A stretch of 9,731 nt of DNA from Kiritimatiellia bacterium (lineage in GTDB: Bacteria > Verrucomicrobiota > Kiritimatiellia > RFP12 > UBA1067). Shown here piece after piece: positions 1 to 7,575 of this stretch. Where the stretch lies: contig JAQVQN010000064.1 of assembly GCA_028701555.1 (NCBI GenBank), positions 1-9,731 of the forward strand. Reading direction: 5' to 3'. The notes beneath the pieces are model-generated. The model worked only from the letters and a program-made list of their open reading frames with translations, made no database searches and was not told the origin of the DNA. How positions within the stretch are numbered: the stretch's first letter is position 1; each line of letters starts with the position of its first letter. The translations under genes were made by a program, and so were the position numbers.

Positions 1-171
1 ATGCCCGGCAATCAGCACCACGCGGCGCGTGCCCCTTAATCCGGCAAGCGTCTCCACCACGCGTGCCACAGCCGCACCGGCGCGGCTCATCAAAACCATG
101 CCCGCTGCATCAGAATCACCGATAACAGCGTGGTCGGCAGCCCGCATCTGTTCAACCGTCAGCACCCTCAT
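1..171 (-). CDS. nnr: NAD(P)H-hydrate epimerase, N-terminal part (runs off the left edge)
   Basis: The minus-strand frame starting at ATG 171 stays open to the window edge (57 codons). It begins MRVLTVEQMRAADHAV, continues with GMVLMSRAGAAVARVVE and ends in RRVVLIAGH. This matches the start of the YjeF_N family: an opening helix with T-x-E-Q-M, the MxRAGxAVA helix, and the beta strand leading into the GxGNNGGD loop, which would lie just beyond the edge. The family repairs hydrated NADH/NADPH by epimerising R- to S-NAD(P)HX; many bacterial versions are fused to an ADP-dependent dehydratase, which cannot be judged here. The start ATG overlaps the TGA of the upstream adenosine deaminase gene by 4 bp (ATGA), implying translational coupling. 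Identification rests on only 57 residues. Confidence 0.8.
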   Translation of the reverse strand, partial: MRVLTVEQMRAADHAVIGDSDAAGMVLMSRAGAAVARVVETLAGLRGTRRVVLIAGH

Positions 172-1406
172 GCCTTGCCTCCGCACACAGATACCCTGCT
201 CTGAAAATCAGCAGCCCTCTTGTCAAAAAGCTGCGCAGCCCTCCGTACAAAATCGCGTTTGGCCGCATATTTGCCGGGATAGAACCCGCCCTTGAAACCG
301 GCCAGCACCAGACGCCTGAAACCGGCCATGTCTAGCTCGCAAGCCTCTGAAGCCAGTGCCAGCTCACGGTTGATGTCGGTATGCGACACCAGCGTGTTGT
401 CTGTCGCAACAGCCACGGCTATGCCGTACGCCACCATGCGCCGCACCGGATGGTTGGCCATATTTCCTCCCAGTTCCGGAATCGTCTGCAAATTGCTGGT
501 CGGACAGACCTCAATTGTCACGCGCATGGTCGCGATGTAGTCCGCCAGAGCATCAGCGAAAGCCGCTTTATCGGTTATCGCCGAATTCTTAATGCGCTCG
601 GCAGCGAACAGGAATGTGCCGTGACCGATGCGTTCGGCATGGCACCGCGCGATCGCCTCATAAATCGATTCCGGCCCGTAGGCCTCGCCTGCATGCACGG
701 TCTTGCGGATGAAATGCCGGTGGGCCTCTTCATAAGCGGCGAAGTGATGCCCGGCGGGATAGCCCGACTCCTCCCCGGCCAGGTCAAACCCCGTTACAGG
801 AACTCCGTGCCGATCACGCGCCGTAACCGCCACGCGCACGGCCTCGACCGAGGCAATCGACATCAGCTCGCGGTGCTTCATGCCCGGCAACACATCCAAC
901 AGAGCATCATAATACCCGCTCATGCCCCGCCTGAAATTGCGCATGGCGCAGCAGATGATCGACCATTCAAACGGCATGTCCGCGCCGTCGGAAACCGCCT
1001 TTGTTGTATTGTGCCGCGCAGCCGCGCCCGCCAATCCGTCGCTGACAGCCTTGAGCGCACGTACGCAGTCCTCGCCCGAAGCAGCCAGCAGTTGCGGCGC
1101 GAAACGCACCTCCATATAACGCACGCCCTGCCGCAGCGAGTCCTCCACCAGCTCGCAGGCCACCCTCTGCAGCGCCTCCGTGTCCAGCAAGACCGCGCAA
1201 GTGTACCTGAACCCCAGAAGATACTCTTCCAGATTTTTGTATTCCGGTTTGAAAACCAGCTCTTTCAGACCTTCTGCCTCGTAAGACGGCAGTTCCACGT
1301 TGCGCTCGCGCGCAAGCTCGATCAAAGTTGACAGACGCATCGAGCCATCCAGATGCGTATGGATGTCGCTCTTCGGCACAGACTTTATAAATTCGCGATC
1401 TATCAC
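168..1406 (-). CDS. add: Adenosine deaminase
   Basis: The 412-residue product is a zinc-dependent amidohydrolase that converts adenosine (or deoxyadenosine) to inosine in purine salvage, presumably in the cytosol. Visible active-site motifs are DIHTHLDG with zinc ligands H16 and H18, HAGEAYG with H238 and catalytic E241, RIGHGT with H262, CPTSN at about 301-305, and ATDN with zinc ligand D336. The residue after D336 is Asn, where animal and enterobacterial enzymes have a second Asp; TDN also occurs in other bacterial members. It is longer than the usual ~340 residues, with extra sequence around 110-145 and at the C-terminus. The GTG start at 1406 is supported by AAAGGAG just upstream with about 5 nt spacing. 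It lies 19 bp after the GYF-protein gene and overlaps nnr by 4 bp. A related adenine or aminofutalosine deaminase is less likely but not excluded. Confidence 0.9.
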   Translation of the reverse strand: MIDREFIKSVPKSDIHTHLDGSMRLSTLIELARERNVELPSYEAEGLKELVFKPEYKNLEEYLLGFRYTCAVLLDTEALQRVACELVEDSLRQGVRYMEVRFAPQLLAASGEDCVRALKAVSDGLAGAAARHNTTKAVSDGADMPFEWSIICCAMRNFRRGMSGYYDALLDVLPGMKHRELMSIASVEAVRVAVTARDRHGVPVTGFDLAGEESGYPAGHHFAAYEEAHRHFIRKTVHAGEAYGPESIYEAIARCHAERIGHGTFLFAAERIKNSAITDKAAFADALADYIATMRVTIEVCPTSNLQTIPELGGNMANHPVRRMVAYGIAVAVATDNTLVSHTDINRELALASEACELDMAGFRRLVLAGFKGGFYPGKYAAKRDFVRRAAQLFDKRAADFQSRVSVCGGKA

Positions 1407-1425
1407 CGCCGCTCCTTTCCCCCGC

Positions 1426-2583
1426 TCAGGCCGAGGCCGGCACCAGTTCTGGGCGCCACTGACTCAGGAAACAAACCGCATATCCGCGGAAAAAAAGGAA
1501 ATAAGGCAGCATCGCCACCGCTCCAAAATACGGCAGCATGAAAGGTATGAAACCTAGACAGCAAGTCAGAAGCCCGATGGCCAGTATTGCCAGCCCCGTA
1601 GCCATGGCGCAGGCCACGCCGCAAACCAGATAGCCGATGACCGCGAAGGGATACTGATTGCACAACGCGAACACCGCCAGCCAGGCACGCGAGGCGCTGA
1701 CCCCTTGCCAATACATGACCGGAACCACAAAAGCTTTCGTCAAATGCGAAACCAGCGCCGACACCGCCAACGTCAGGAACGCTGCTGTTACGCACACTAC
1801 CGCATGTTTTATCAGCGTTTCATCCCAGACCTTGCCCGCCGCCATATAGGGTTTTATGACGTTCCCGTAGGCCAGAACCCCGTTGAGCAACAGCAGCAAA
1901 GCGACGATCAGAAACAGATACACCCGCCAGACGAACAGCTCTTGGCCGGCTGATCGGGAAGCTGTCCAGCATTGCTTGATCGGTGCGTCAGGACGGTACC
2001 AGCGGTGTAGGAACATGAAATCACCGCGCGACCGCAATTTACAGAACAAGAGCGCGAAAAGTAAAGAGAACGTCAAAAAGAACAGTTGGCCTCCCCCCCA
2101 CGAGAAAACGGACAGCCGATCTATAAATGCGTCGAACAACACTTTCAGGCTCTCGCCTGATTCAGCCCCGGCCAGCAAGGTCTTCTCGCCGGGATTGAAC
2201 GACAACTGTGTGCCGAGGTACGCCAGCCAGGCGCAGAAGCCGATGCTGAACCAGCGTGTCGGATCAAAAGGTCTGAAAAGCGTCGCGACGGTCTGCGCGA
2301 ATGCCTGCGTAACCGCTGCCGTACTTGAAGGCCGACCGCCCGTAACTCCAGTCAACGGTACGCCAGCCGCAATGCCTTCATCCGGCAGCGGAGGAGCCGC
2401 AAATCGATCATTCTCGAAAAGTCCCCGCACCTGTCCGGCATTGCGCCAGTCCGGACCAAACTCCGGCTGCCAGACCAAGTCAAGCGGCTTCAACTGCCCA
2501 GACAACGCCAATGCGCGCAAATCTTCAAAAGACAAAGGTCCGTGCCTCTCGCCACCCACCGCATAATACCAAATATTGTCCAT
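1426..2583 (-). CDS. GYF-domain (GYF_2/DUF4339) polytopic membrane protein of unknown function
   Basis: The 385-residue protein opens with a GYF_2-like domain at about residues 4-56 (WYYAVGGERHGPLSFEDL, then a W-x-P-x-FGPDW segment). This fold is thought to bind proline-rich peptides or to mediate cytoplasmic protein contacts. A low-complexity linker (about 60-95) follows. I then estimate six hydrophobic segments: about 111-128, 163-182, 219-239, 259-287, 312-336 and 338-369. The segment DFMFLHRWYRP...CWTASRSAGQELFVWR between the second and third resembles a conserved part of large uncharacterised membrane families (DUF7544-like), from memory only. The start at ATG 2583 is chosen because GGGGAGG precedes it by 4 nt; upstream in-frame starts would run into the pyrD stop. 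It sits 13 bp after pyrD and 19 bp before add, so it is embedded in a nucleotide-metabolism operon. No transporter signature was recognised and no function is assigned. Confidence 0.8.
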   Translation of the reverse strand: MDNIWYYAVGGERHGPLSFEDLRALALSGQLKPLDLVWQPEFGPDWRNAGQVRGLFENDRFAAPPLPDEGIAAGVPLTGVTGGRPSSTAAVTQAFAQTVATLFRPFDPTRWFSIGFCAWLAYLGTQLSFNPGEKTLLAGAESGESLKVLFDAFIDRLSVFSWGGGQLFFLTFSLLFALLFCKLRSRGDFMFLHRWYRPDAPIKQCWTASRSAGQELFVWRVYLFLIVALLLLLNGVLAYGNVIKPYMAAGKVWDETLIKHAVVCVTAAFLTLAVSALVSHLTKAFVVPVMYWQGVSASRAWLAVFALCNQYPFAVIGYLVCGVACAMATGLAILAIGLLTCCLGFIPFMLPYFGAVAMLPYFLFFRGYAVCFLSQWRPELVPASA

Positions 2584-2596
2584 AGCGCCTCCCCGC

Positions 2597-3532
2597 TTAA
2601 TCGCAGACAACAGCTCCGGTCAGCTCCCTGAGCGAGCCCATTCCATGACGCCGCATGTAGGCCTCTATCCCGTCAATCACCCGCAGGCTCACGCTGGGAT
2701 CAATGAAATTCGCCGTGCCCACGGCCACGGCCGCGGCACCGGCCAGCATGAACTCGATCGCCTGCTCCGGCCCCATGATGCCGCCCATCGCCAAAATCGG
2801 CACCTGCGCAACCTTGGCCGCCTCCCACACCAGTTTCACCGCCACAGGATGTATCGCGCTGCCGGACAACCCGCCCACTTTGTTGGCTAGTATGGGGCGC
2901 TTGCTTTCGATATCGATGGCCATGGCCGGCAAGGTGTTGATCATCGACAATGCGTCCGCCCCCGCATCTTGAGCGGCGCGCACAAAAACCTTTATGTCCG
3001 GCACGTTCGGCGCCAGTTTGGGTATCAGCGGCAACTTCGTCGCCCGCCGCACCGCCGCCACCAGCGCGGCAACTGTCCGCGGATCTGTCCCGAACGCATT
3101 GCCGCCCTCCTTGACGTTGGGACACGAGATGTTAAGCTCTAGCCCCGAAACGCCTTCTACATCGCTCAAGCGACGCGCCACCTCCGCATACTCGTTCTCA
3201 TCGGTGCCCCAGATGTTCACGATCACCGGCACACCGGTGGACCTCAAGAACGGCATATACTCGCGCGCGAAACCTTCCACGCCCGGCCCCTGTAAGCCGA
3301 TGGCGTTGAGCATGCCGCCCGGCACTTCGACATGCCGCGGCAGCGGGTTGCCCGCCCACTCGCCCAGACGGATACCCTTGACGGTTATGGCCCCGAGACG
3401 GGTCACGTCCACTAAACCGGCGTACTCCTGTCCGTACCCGAATGTGCCGGATGCCACCGTCACCGGATTCCGCATGCGGATTCCGCCCAGATCCACCGCC
3501 ATGTCAATTTTCTGACTCGCAACATCAACCAT
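2597..3532 (-). CDS. pyrD: Dihydroorotate dehydrogenase, class 1B catalytic subunit
   Basis: This FMN enzyme oxidises dihydroorotate to orotate, the fourth step of UMP synthesis, and in class 1B passes electrons through PyrK to NAD+. Numbering from ATG 3532 (311 residues), it shows SGTFGYG at 28-34, the loop NISCPNVKEGG with catalytic-base Cys137 (Cys marks class 1; class 2 has Ser), NKVGGLSG at 217-224, and the FMN-phosphate region AMGGIMGPEQAIEFMLAGA followed by VGTANF. There is no N-terminal membrane helix, as expected for a soluble class 1B enzyme. ATG 3532 is preferred because AGGG lies 5 nt upstream; ATG 3550 (317 residues) is in frame but has no clear ribosome binding site. The partner pyrK lies immediately upstream in the same direction, which fixes the subclass. 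Confidence 0.95.
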   Translation of the reverse strand: MVDVASQKIDMAVDLGGIRMRNPVTVASGTFGYGQEYAGLVDVTRLGAITVKGIRLGEWAGNPLPRHVEVPGGMLNAIGLQGPGVEGFAREYMPFLRSTGVPVIVNIWGTDENEYAEVARRLSDVEGVSGLELNISCPNVKEGGNAFGTDPRTVAALVAAVRRATKLPLIPKLAPNVPDIKVFVRAAQDAGADALSMINTLPAMAIDIESKRPILANKVGGLSGSAIHPVAVKLVWEAAKVAQVPILAMGGIMGPEQAIEFMLAGAAAVAVGTANFIDPSVSLRVIDGIEAYMRRHGMGSLRELTGAVVCD

Positions 3533-3593
3533 AAAAACCCTAACATTCAAGCTTCAATACAACTTATCCTGTCTGCCGGTCAATGCCCATTAC

Positions 3594-3620
3594 TGTTCAT
3601 CCGTGTCCATTCGCGGTTCC
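3594..3620. repeat. Single copy of a possible dispersed intergenic repeat between pyrK and pyrD
   Basis: The pyrK-pyrD spacer contains CATCCGTGTCCATTCGCGG and flanking bases. From memory this resembles short repeats of the GTCCATTCG/GTTCATCCG type that are scattered between genes in many environmental bacterial genomes. Only one copy is present in the window, so repeat status rests on recollection rather than on a second copy here. Confidence 0.3.
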
Positions 3621-3645
3621 AGTACACGGTACCTGCCGTCTACCG

Positions 3646-4425
3646 TCACCAGACAATTTCACGCGCTTCAAACACCGGCCCGTCATGACACACCCTGCCG
3701 ATCCATGTCGAGCCGTCCGCGCGCCTCAGCTTCTGCACACACGCCAGACACGCCCCGACCCCGCAGACCATGCGCTTGTCCAGCGAGAGCCACCCGCGCA
3801 ATCCGGCCGCCACCGCGCGCTCGCCCACCGCGCGCAACATGCCTTCCGGACCGCACGCGAAGAACTCGGCTGCGTCACCTTCCGCACACACTCCTGCAAG
3901 TTCTTTGTCCAGCAGATCCGTGACCAGCCCCTCGGTGCCCAAAGACCCGTCTTGCGTCGCCACCTGCACCCTCCAGCCGATTCGCTCAAAATCATCGCGG
4001 GCCAGAATATCCGCTGCCGTGCGACCGCCGATCAAGACCACGCCCTTGCGTTCCAGCCGGCCCGCCAAGAAAAACAACGGTGCCACGCCGTAACCGCCTG
4101 CCACCAGAACCGGCACGCCCTCGGCACACAGCGGGAACCCGTTGCCCAAAGGACCGATAACCTGCAGCCGGTCACCCGCGCTCAGACGCGTCATCTCGGC
4201 CGTGCCGCGCCCCACATTTTTATAAAGTATTTTCAGTGTGCCGCCCTCGGCACCGAAAATGCTGAAAGGCCGCCGCAGAGAGACCGCCTCCAGCCCCGGC
4301 ACGCGCACATGCACGAACTGCCCCGGACGCGCCTGTTCCGCTATGTCAGGTGCGGCGATATCTAGTTCCCAATAAACCTCGGTCAGGGGCTTGTGCCCCA
4401 AAACCTCGCACAGCATGTCAACCAT
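3646..4425 (-). CDS. pyrK: Dihydroorotate dehydrogenase B electron-transfer subunit (FAD, 2Fe-2S)
   Basis: PyrK binds FAD and a 2Fe-2S cluster and carries electrons from PyrD's FMN to NAD+ in the PyrD2K2 complex. The sequence follows the ferredoxin-reductase layout. A beta-barrel comes first, with the flavin motif RRPFSIFG and the following ILYKNVGRGT. The nucleotide-binding domain has VLVAGGYGVAPLFFLA, GGRTAADI and FFACGPEGML. At the C-terminus is the cluster motif C-x4-C-x2-C (CGVGACLACV) plus a fourth Cys in RVCHDGPVF, so all four cluster ligands are present. I choose ATG 4425 (259 residues), preceded by AGGAG at a long spacing. The frame extends to TTG 4458 without a ribosome binding site, and ATG 4416 is another option. 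It precedes pyrD, with about 113 bp between them. Confidence 0.93.
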   Translation of the reverse strand: MVDMLCEVLGHKPLTEVYWELDIAAPDIAEQARPGQFVHVRVPGLEAVSLRRPFSIFGAEGGTLKILYKNVGRGTAEMTRLSAGDRLQVIGPLGNGFPLCAEGVPVLVAGGYGVAPLFFLAGRLERKGVVLIGGRTAADILARDDFERIGWRVQVATQDGSLGTEGLVTDLLDKELAGVCAEGDAAEFFACGPEGMLRAVGERAVAAGLRGWLSLDKRMVCGVGACLACVQKLRRADGSTWIGRVCHDGPVFEAREIVW

Positions 4426-4474
4426 CTCTCCGTCAACTCCTCTCGCCCCAAACTTCAACGTTGAGCGTTTGCTT

Positions 4475-4512
4475 AAACTCTTCCCTCTTAACTCTCAACT
4501 CTTCACTCTCAT
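4475..4512. repeat. Short pyrimidine-rich degenerate repeat between the kinase gene and pyrK
   Basis: On the plus strand this stretch is built of variants of CTCTTAACT, CTCAACT and CTTCACTCT, that is, a degenerate 7-8 bp unit with almost no G. It fills most of the gap between the kinase stop codon and the pyrK start. Its style resembles the CTTCATCC arrays at 9501-9579, though the unit differs. It may affect mRNA stability or may simply be slipped-strand sequence; no function can be shown. Confidence 0.45.
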
Positions 4513-4513
4513 T

Positions 4514-7474
4514 TCAGCCTCCGTCGGCAGGCGCGACAATATCTACGGGCCTGATCGGCGCGGGCGGCCCCTGCGGCAATATCTCGTTGTGCGCCTCAAT
4601 GAAGTCAACCCGCGCCCGCACCCTCCGGATCTCGGTGTTGACGGTGGCGGCCGCATCCATTTCCCCAGCCACGGTAAGATTGCGCTGTAGTTCCTGCAAG
4701 CGCTTGACGTACCCTTCCGTCGCTTCAACCAGGCGCTCGGCTCGTTTGCGTCGATGTTCGTCACGCAAGTTGAAATACTTGCGCTGGAGCTGGGCCAGCT
4801 CGCCAGACTGCGACAAGATGTCTTTGGACAATATCGCACGGTCAGCCCCGAAGCGCAACGACTCGTCACGCACACTCTCCCATGCCACAAAGTCTCCCGC
4901 ACGCTGGAACTTCTCCATCAGCTCGTTCAAATCCGCCACATACTGCTCAGGCCACTTGTCCGCCATGTCCGCAGCCGACCTTTCTATCTCGGTCAGTTCC
5001 TTCTCGAACTCTTCACGGAAAGCAGGCACTTCCTGCACGTGCTTCTCCGCAGCCGTCATCAGCAACACCTGCGAAGCCGACTCGGCATCGGGAGCGCCAG
5101 CGACGCTGGATTCAGCCAACAGTGCCTCGGCGGCAAGCTGCTCAGGAGTATTGCGCACCCGCCGGATTTCGGCATTGACCGTTTTGGCCATATCCATATG
5201 CCCTTGCTGTGTGTAGGTTTTCTGTATGTCCGTCAACTCGTTGACATACTTTTTACACAGCGATACCAGCTTGCGTCCGTTGAGCAGGCGCTGATCCGAA
5301 CGCATCTTGCCGTATTTATTCTTCAGCATGGTCAACTCGGATCGGTCATCGTCCTCGCTGCCGGTTATCTGTTTGATTTCATCGAAACGCTTGCGCTCAG
5401 CCTGCACCACAGCCCACCCGTCAAAATCTCCCGCAGCGCGCCGCCTTTCCATCAGGGCTTCAAGCTCCCTTATATACTCTGCTGGCCAAGCCTGCTGAAA
5501 AGCCTTCTGCTCATTGCCTATTTCGAGCAACTGCCGCTCGTACTCATGCTGCTTCGCCTTTAGATCGTCCGGCAACTCCGCCTCAACTGCGGCCGCTGCT
5601 TCCGCCGCAGCAGTTTCCGCCTCTGTCGGACAACAACCTGTCAAAAGCGACAGGTCATCAAGCCACAAACGGGCGTACCACTGTAAAGACGCCGCTGCCG
5701 CGCCACGGTTATAGGCCCACAAACCCGGACGGTAAAAAGCTGATGCAGCTCTGCTGAACGGCCTGTTCAACGCCCGCACCGCAGGCGGCAGACTCAACAG
5801 GTAGAAAACCGCAAGGCAGCACAACAAAACAAATCCGCTCAAAAAATTCATCCACAAAGCGTGCAGCCTGATCATCCGCCGTATACCCAGCACATCGGGA
5901 TTATCCGGAGCGACCTCGCGCAATAGTATGTCGCAAATGCGCGAAGCGGCCGTCCATTCGCGGTCTTTGATCGCCTTGCGAGCGCGCGCCAGATCGCGCC
6001 GCAGGGTCAGCTCCGGCAACTGCCGCAACTCCTCTTCAAAAGCCCGCTTGTCCTCGGAAAGATCGCGGTACTGCTTTATGAATGCCGCAGCACGCTCGTA
6101 GTTCTCGGCGCGCATCTCGATCGGCACCTGCTCTTTGAGCTGCGCACGCCGCAAAATGCTCTTTTCCGCCTGCTCCCGCAACTCCGCGAGTTCCGCCAAC
6201 AGCCTGCGCCCTGAAGGCCCGGCCGGCTCAAAACCGTGAACCCTGCCTGAATAAGATATGACTTTCTCGAAACGCTGGATCGACGCAGCCTCTCGCATCT
6301 TCTTCAACAGACTCGCCACCGTCTCGTAACTGCGCGCGTCCGCCCCGCAGTTGCCGCAGTATTGCACCCCGACAAAGGTGTCCTCGCCGCACTCCGGACA
6401 ATCCTCCGATCCGTCCCAGCCGCACTCAGCGCAGAACTTGACCGCCAGCGGATTGATCGCGTCGCACCACTTGCAGCGCCAGGTGGTCTTGACCGTCGGC
6501 ACCTCGACACGCGTCTTGGTCTGAATGCGGTGCAGTTCCTCGTTGAATGCCACCGCCGACTGCCAGCGCTGCTCCTTGTCCGTCGCCAGCGCCTTGGCCA
6601 CAACCTCGCGCAACGGCATCGGCACATCCTGCTCGCGAAAATAGCGCGGGTTCTGCGCGGTTATAACGTAATACAGCAGCGCGCCCAACCCGTAAACGTC
6701 TGAACGCTCGTCCGAAAGGCAGGCATCCGACTCCTGCTCCGGGGCACCGTATCCCAGCGACAGCAGTTTCTCGCCCGGCACGGTCAGCTTGGATTCCTCC
6801 ATATGCATCAGACGGGCTAGGCCGAAGTCCACAATCTTTGGCTCGCCACTCTTGTCCAGCAGGATGTTGCTGGGTTTCAGGTCGCGGTGGATCACCCCGC
6901 TGGCATGCGCGTAGGCCACGGCGCGCCCGACCTTGATCAAAAGCTCAATCGCCTCTTCAGCCGACAACTGCCCGTGCCGCATGACGTGCTGGTCCAGCGT
7001 CAAGGGCGCGTTGGGCTGCACCAGCCCGCCCGCGTAAGAGCCCTCCTTGACCTCGCCGTCGTCCGGTCCTGCCACATACTCCATCACGATGAAAGGCCCA
7101 TCGTCATCCTCGCCCAGGGCATAGATGTGCACGATGTGCACATGGCTCAGGGTCGCCACCGCCCGGGCCTCGTGCAGAAACCGCTGCCGTAAAGAAGGTA
7201 TGGTCTGCGCCTGGTGGTTCAGACGCTTGATGGCCACAAAACGCCCCAGCCTGCGGTCGCGCGCGAGGTAGACCACCCCCATTCCGCCATTGCCGATCTT
7301 GCTGTAGATCGTGTACTGGTCAAAAAGCTTCTCGCCTTTAAGTTCGGCCGGCTGCTCCGACGAAGGCTGATCGACACCAGGCGACATCCTTACCGTCTGC
7401 GTTTCACTCGTCTCTTCATGATTTATGCGTTCGGTCGGCGGCACATGTATTCTGGCTGTATTCTCTTGCTGCAC
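4514..7474 (-). CDS. Membrane-anchored Hanks-type Ser/Thr protein kinase with double zinc ribbon and C-terminal helical repeats
   Basis: Residue numbers count from GTG 7474 (986 residues). The N-terminal kinase domain (about 52-318) has all catalytic motifs: Gly loop GNGGMGVVY (61-69), Lys83 in VAIK, Glu102 in the C helix, HRDLKPSN (196-203, Asp198), DFG (216-218) and APE (244-246). Two zinc ribbons follow (334-376): CKWC, CAEC, CPEC and CGNC. A charged helical stretch comes next, then one membrane segment at about 539-562. The ~420 residues after it hold two homologous modules, each with two copies of Y(V/I)xxLxxL...AGD/E...E-x-x-R. Kinase and ribbons should be cytoplasmic and the modules extracytoplasmic, suggesting signal sensing; the ligand is unknown. 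GTG 7474 has GGAG 6 nt upstream; a longer frame from TTG 7516 (1000 residues, add 14 to numbers) is possible. It is the first gene of the minus-strand block. Confidence 0.9.
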   Translation of the reverse strand: MQQENTARIHVPPTERINHEETSETQTVRMSPGVDQPSSEQPAELKGEKLFDQYTIYSKIGNGGMGVVYLARDRRLGRFVAIKRLNHQAQTIPSLRQRFLHEARAVATLSHVHIVHIYALGEDDDGPFIVMEYVAGPDDGEVKEGSYAGGLVQPNAPLTLDQHVMRHGQLSAEEAIELLIKVGRAVAYAHASGVIHRDLKPSNILLDKSGEPKIVDFGLARLMHMEESKLTVPGEKLLSLGYGAPEQESDACLSDERSDVYGLGALLYYVITAQNPRYFREQDVPMPLREVVAKALATDKEQRWQSAVAFNEELHRIQTKTRVEVPTVKTTWRCKWCDAINPLAVKFCAECGWDGSEDCPECGEDTFVGVQYCGNCGADARSYETVASLLKKMREAASIQRFEKVISYSGRVHGFEPAGPSGRRLLAELAELREQAEKSILRRAQLKEQVPIEMRAENYERAAAFIKQYRDLSEDKRAFEEELRQLPELTLRRDLARARKAIKDREWTAASRICDILLREVAPDNPDVLGIRRMIRLHALWMNFLSGFVLLCCLAVFYLLSLPPAVRALNRPFSRAASAFYRPGLWAYNRGAAAASLQWYARLWLDDLSLLTGCCPTEAETAAAEAAAAVEAELPDDLKAKQHEYERQLLEIGNEQKAFQQAWPAEYIRELEALMERRRAAGDFDGWAVVQAERKRFDEIKQITGSEDDDRSELTMLKNKYGKMRSDQRLLNGRKLVSLCKKYVNELTDIQKTYTQQGHMDMAKTVNAEIRRVRNTPEQLAAEALLAESSVAGAPDAESASQVLLMTAAEKHVQEVPAFREEFEKELTEIERSAADMADKWPEQYVADLNELMEKFQRAGDFVAWESVRDESLRFGADRAILSKDILSQSGELAQLQRKYFNLRDEHRRKRAERLVEATEGYVKRLQELQRNLTVAGEMDAAATVNTEIRRVRARVDFIEAHNEILPQGPPAPIRPVDIVAPADGG

Positions 7475-7545
7475 AAAAAACTCCGTTGTGCGTCCCTCAA
7501 TATCCGTCGGACGCAATTATCCCGCTGGCATCAGGGATTGCCGTG

Positions 7546-7575
7546 AGTATACTTTCTTTAAGTACGCCACGTCAA
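7546..7575 (-). promoter_or_regulatory. Sigma70-like promoter for the kinase-led block
   Basis: Read on the minus strand, TTGACG (7575-7570) is followed after 18 bp by TATACT (7551-7546). These match the -35 and -10 consensus in 5 of 6 positions each. Transcription would start near 7539, giving a leader of about 65 nt to GTG 7474 or about 23 nt to TTG 7516. The position just upstream of the first gene of the block supports the call. Confidence 0.6.

Noticed and set aside
397..402. Adenosine deaminase with Asp-Asn instead of Asp-Asp at the metal site as a sign of inactivation
   Set aside because: The zinc ligand Asp336 is intact and TDN is found in other bacterial family members, so this is normal variation.
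381..1331. 316-codon open frame on the plus strand opposite the adenosine deaminase gene
   Set aside because: It is antisense to a gene with clear catalytic motifs, is rich in Arg/His/Pro as expected of a GC-rich shadow frame, and has no recognisable domain.
3551..3590. Possible internal promoter before pyrD (TTGACC with an 18-bp spacer)
   Set aside because: The -10 candidate (TATTGA) matches the consensus at only three positions, too weak to claim.
3626..3646. Inverted repeat ACGGTA/TACCGT with 9-nt loop at the pyrK stop codon, as a terminator
   Set aside because: The stem is only 6 bp and no T-run follows on the minus strand; pyrD must be expressed with pyrK, so termination here is unlikely.
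3583..4365. 260-codon plus-strand frame opposite pyrK
   Set aside because: Shadow of pyrK: low-complexity composition and no family resemblance, while the minus strand has the full FAD/2Fe-2S motif set.
4754..5563. Plus-strand frames of up to 288 codons opposite the kinase 3' half
   Set aside because: The Leu/Ser-rich translations come from reading the Glu/Lys/Arg-rich helical repeats backwards; no motif or ribosome binding site supports them.
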